In this document: piece by piece, positions 60,343-64,000 of the stretch
Layout of the letters: the number at the start of each line of letters is the position of its first letter
Position numbering within the stretch: position 1 is the stretch's first letter
Position numbers and translations under genes: made by a program
Assembly (NCBI GenBank): GCA_963932465.1
Contig: OZ010788.1
Span: forward strand, 195,922,559-195,986,558
Origin: Maratus speciosus
Taxonomy: Eukaryota > Arthropoda > Arachnida > Araneae > Salticidae
Direction of reading: 5' to 3'
DNA: 64,000 bases
Notes under the pieces: generated by a model
Told to the model about the DNA's origin: nothing
Databases searched by the model: none
Seen by the model: only the letters and a program-made list of their open reading frames with translations

Positions 60343-60740
60343 GCGAATCGCTCATACCCACACTACATTGTTAGTGGCTTTAACGGATTTCAGTTTTGAG
60401 ATTGCTAGACAACAAGGTTGCTGCAACAAATAATGTTCTTGTTTGATGGGCATGAAAGCGCTCATACATGCGTTAGTGATCGCGGATTTAACGCTTCTCA
60501 TACATTTTTTAGATTGCTGTATCCAGTGATTTTTTTTGTTTTGTTTTTATGGTCGCGAAGCGCTCATACATGCGGTAGTGATCGCGGTTTTCATGAATTT
60601 TTAAGATTGCGTCACAGTGAGGTTGCTGTATCCAGTGACGATTTTTTGTTGTTGTTTTCATCTTTAAGCTCTCATGCATTCGTTAGTGGTCGCTGTTTTA
60701 ACAAATTTCATGCATTTTTGAGATTACTGAGTTTTATAAA
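60343..60740 (+). repeat. ~100-115 bp tandem repeat, about four units
   Basis: Units near 60343, 60456, 60555 and 60664 share GCGAAGCGCTCATACATGCG, GTTAGTGATCGCGG, TTTCATGAATTTTT and GAGATTGC. The 116-codon frame 60418-60768 simply runs through the units and is low-complexity, so I do not call it a gene. Confidence 0.7.
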
Positions 60741-62843
60741 AACAAATTATATTTTTAGATATTCATAATTTTTTCAATGACGGTGTGATAATGTCATTCA
60801 GCAGTTTATCCCTTATGTTGTTGAAAAGAGTATTTTTGCTTTATTTTGTTTATAGAAATTAAAAAAAAGTTTGATAAATGTACGTATTTTTAAAATTATT
60901 CATAATCATCATTAAAATCAAAAATAAGGGTTGCGTGATGCAATCGATCACAGCTTCGTAGACATTTAAAGTCAGTGTACTTTGGATCTGAAGTGCCAAT
61001 CAGAACAATTCTAGGTACTGACATCTAAACAGAGAACGAATGGACATCTATATTCTAGTCGTCCGTAGGTGTGGACGGCGCAAGAGTCACACTCTCCATA
61101 ATACGACATCTTTCGTCAAAGTAAAGGGTGGAACGAACTCCAATGGAGAGTTTTAGGTGTAGATTGTCATTGTTGCCGTTCAAAACTCTTTCAAGTGACA
61201 AAAAGATGTAATGTGCTATGAGAGTTGAATATACGACATACGACGGACTTGGTTTTGTTAATGTTCATCTCAACGACATGCAGCGGAATATGTTTTTATT
61301 CGTTTCTATGTTTTTTCTTCGTCCTATGCTAGTCCTAATCTAATAAAAGTGCCCGTTTATAAATATCGTAGTAAAAAACTAATTAAGCACGCTGATTGGT
61401 TGGAAAATCTCTGCCTCACAGAATTAGTAGACTTGGAGAAACGGTTCGCAATAATGCAAAGGCAGCTAACGAACTTCTAATTCCAAGTTTTTGCCATCTG
61501 CTATTAATTTTACTGATATAAAAATATACACCATTTTTATAATAGTTCTTGTCAAAATATTGATAAACGTATTATTGATAAATGGATAACATTTACTTCC
61601 CATTCTTTATATTTGAGAAATAGTTTATCATCCATTTCAGAACTGCGAGAGCATATACGTCGCATGAAAATTTTTGCTTTACTGAGGATTTAGTTTAATC
61701 TCAACAAATCGTATTAAATTGAAACGTCATTGATTCAATTGTCAAATATATAATTACAATGTTTATAAATAGCTTTTTATATTAGTATACGCCAAGTATG
61801 ATAATGCAAAATAAAAAAGATATATATATTAAAATATTCGTAGAAAATAGTGTTGGAAGAGTTAAATAACGATTATCTTACGTCGTGCAAATAAATAATT
61901 TAACTACTATCTTATTTTTAAGTAGTAAGCAATGATTTTCATTTAACCTTTTATGTCCACCCTTTATTTAAAGTCCTTTGTACTTTACCCTTTATTTAAA
62001 ATTTTATCTTCTAAAGGGTTTTTTTCTGAATTATTGCAAATTCATTAAAAGATTTACACAATCAAATAATAAATTTTAGAACAATATTGTCAATTAAAAT
62101 TTATCAACGAAATATTTATTTATAGGAATTTTGTGGAATATTTACAAATCCACTCAAATCTTTTTTATAAAATCTTTTTTAAAGTATTTTATAGAATTAG
62201 GAAATGTACAAATATAATGCCCTTACAATAGAAATATACAAATATTTAAGAACTGTAACTTTCCTTACACAATATTCCAACAACAAGAAAGTCGAACAGA
62301 TGCAAATGAAAGAGAAAACATCCTTTCAAAAACATTTTGGTTTTGTGCAACAAACAAGTAATATAAAAATTTTGTTTTTAAAGTCAATTCCTACTTAAGT
62401 CATCAAAGAAAACTTTAATATAATCCCTTAAGCTAATATTAGTTTTTGTTGCATTAACATATCTCAATTAGTTGATTTTCTATAAGCAAGTAGGTTTACA
62501 ATGGAAGTCTATGGGAATTTGGCGAAATATTAGAGATATCGCCAAGTTGGCGTCCCTTTTGGCAACTCATTTTGGTCGCCAAATTTGGCGATATATCGCC
62601 AAGTTGGCGACAGAACAGGGTCCCCCCCTATGGTAACCCCCTTTATAGATATGAAGATGCATTAAATTCTTCAATATCCAATGGCCGCCATTTTGTCTCC
62701 CATGTGAAACCAAAATTAATTAATTAAAATTTGAAAAAACTGTATTAATATCAATTGTCATCCAGTACAAGCTTAAAAACATTTATTTCAACTTGATAGG
62801 ATGAATGATAAGTATTTTATTAACGATTGAAAAATTGAGCAAG

Positions 62844-62870
62844 ATAAATAAATAAATAAATAAATAAATA
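62844..62870. repeat. (AAAT)n microsatellite
   Basis: About six to seven AAAT units. Confidence 0.9.
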
Positions 62871-63595
62871 TAGGGAGAGTGTGAACTAATAGTAGAAATT
62901 GAATAAAGCTTTTATAACCAGATAAAGTAAAGTATCTACAACTCATTGTACTTTGTTAATCGATGTACTAAATTATTTTTATAACACTTTTTTTAATGAT
63001 ACTTTAAAGTACCGTCGGAGCATAAATAGGATTAAGCAATAAGGTATAATTTCATAATTATTTTATTTGCAGAATATTTTTTTTTATAAATCTGCAAAAT
63101 TAGCGTCATAAACATTAGGCATGTATCTTTGTTACTAATGAAAATAGTCATATTTCGAGTTTCAAGGGTTTCTGTCAAATTTCTTATCAACAGGCACTAA
63201 AGCGAGAGATGATTAATGAGCCACCATCTGGGCATAAAATTAGCTGAATGTGGAGCGTACATCAAATTAAAATTCCTTCGAGGAATCCAGGATCTAATTA
63301 GAATATGTTAAAGCATCGATATATTTCAATGAATTAAAGATTTATGAAAAGTTTGAAAGTTCGGTAACTCGAAACTTATGCAAAGATGTAAATGTTTCGT
63401 GTGTTCCAACACTCGGAAAAAGTAAAAATTAACTTTGAAGGTATTTTTTATTTATTTTTGTTTCTTTTAAAGAGAGCATATTTAGTGAGGGTTTGCGTTT
63501 GTGGAAGGAAGTAGTAAAGAGCTAGTATTATGAACGAAACTCAATAGAGTGAGATTCTAATGTATGAAAATGAAATTTTGTAACTCTGTCTGTCT

Positions 63596-63675
63596 TCTGT
63601 CAAACAGACGGGCGGACGGCACAGACGACAACTGTAGGTGCTACATGTTTATATAATTGCGAACGCACCTAAAAA
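63596..63675 (+). repeat. Family H repeat tail
   Basis: CAGACGGGCGGACGG followed by TTATATAATTGCGAACGCAC and CTAAAAATG, as at 14420-14495 and 17745-17810. Confidence 0.55.
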
Positions 63676-64000
63676 TGCCCTTTTGCATGACTGAATGTTA
63701 AAAAATTGCCCCACTTAAAACTGCATTATTAAAACACTTAACACATCTTGATAACAACCAATAGGAGATGTTTTCATCTTTTATACACTATGACGCAAAA
63801 GTTTAGACAATGAAGAAATTCTTACATACTTTGAAAAATATTTATTCAATTTTCAAATCACTGCTTGAAATTAATGTGCTGTACATATAAAAAATATTTA
63901 TAACAAAGAAAAGTGGAATTGTGCATATTGCAATAAATTAAATGGTAACAAAAATAAACTGCTGTCTCAAAAGTTTAGACACAAATTAAATAAAATCGAA

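Larger units (their letters stand above)
60780..64000. other. No gene recognised
   Basis: AT-rich, except a slightly GC-richer island at about 60990-61210 with no supported frame. A perfect palindrome TGGCGATATATCGCCA is at 62586-62601, inside sequence with repeated TTGGCGA. The motif CAAAAGTTTAGACA occurs twice near the end (63796-63809 and 63968-63981). Confidence 0.4.

Noticed and set aside
60418..60768. 116-codon plus-strand frame
   Set aside because: It spans degenerate tandem units with inconsistent spacing and has no recognisable domain.
60990..61210. GC-richer island as a possible exon
   Set aside because: I found no frame without stops and no recognisable peptide on either strand.

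Overview
This window is AT-rich, repeat-dense eukaryotic DNA. It looks like an intergenic or intronic stretch of an arthropod genome. A chelicerate, perhaps a spider, is my best guess from the mix of repeats, but this is inference and not proven. I found no host protein-coding exon, rRNA or tRNA gene that I would defend. Nearly everything with structure is a transposable element, or an element inserted in another element.

Layout. 0.8-2.7 kb, 12.2-14.2 kb and 15.0-15.35 kb hold members of one long-terminal-inverted-repeat DNA transposon family (family A). Next to the last of these is the broken C-terminal end of a Tc1/mariner-type transposase. From 3.7 to 10.0 kb are three non-autonomous Helitrons. 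One sits inside another, and the third carries a miniature element (MITE) that itself carries a 2.2 kb inverted-repeat transposon filled with a ~30 bp minisatellite. Another Helitron lies at 31.1-32.4 kb and a Helitron 3' end at 33.8-34.7 kb, with MITEs between them. 12-17 kb and 22.6-27.6 kb are built from family B, whose copies contain a recurring transposon-end-like module. 34.8-35.6 kb holds two TTAA-flanked elements. 36.2-37.6 kb holds older repeats and the tail of a LINE.

The only long coding sequence is a Ty3/gypsy LTR retrotransposon at 40457-45772 on the minus strand. It has 378 bp LTRs that differ at about two positions, a primer binding site and one gag-pol frame. The frame has two stop codons inside integrase. 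The element inserted at the centre of a palindrome within an older repeat (family D).

From 48812 to 54777 lies a 5966 bp hAT-like transposon with an 8 bp target duplication (GTCCAAAT). It contains decayed transposase sequence, two clusters of short palindromes, a tRNA-derived SINE with 13 bp target duplications, a family C repeat and, inside that, a 143 bp pogo/Tigger-like MITE. From 55 to 60 kb a ~1.2 kb unit is present three times in direct orientation, with a core of ~250 bp that is better conserved than its surroundings. A pseudogene of an unnamed repetitive arthropod protein family lies between the first two copies. The last 3 kb shows little structure.

The elements do not form a pathway. 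Their relation is stratigraphic: who is inserted in whom gives a relative age order. The observations most worth checking are the conserved triplicated core, the palindrome clusters in the hAT element, the compensatory hairpin change in a Helitron end, and CTCF-like motifs carried by the family C repeats.
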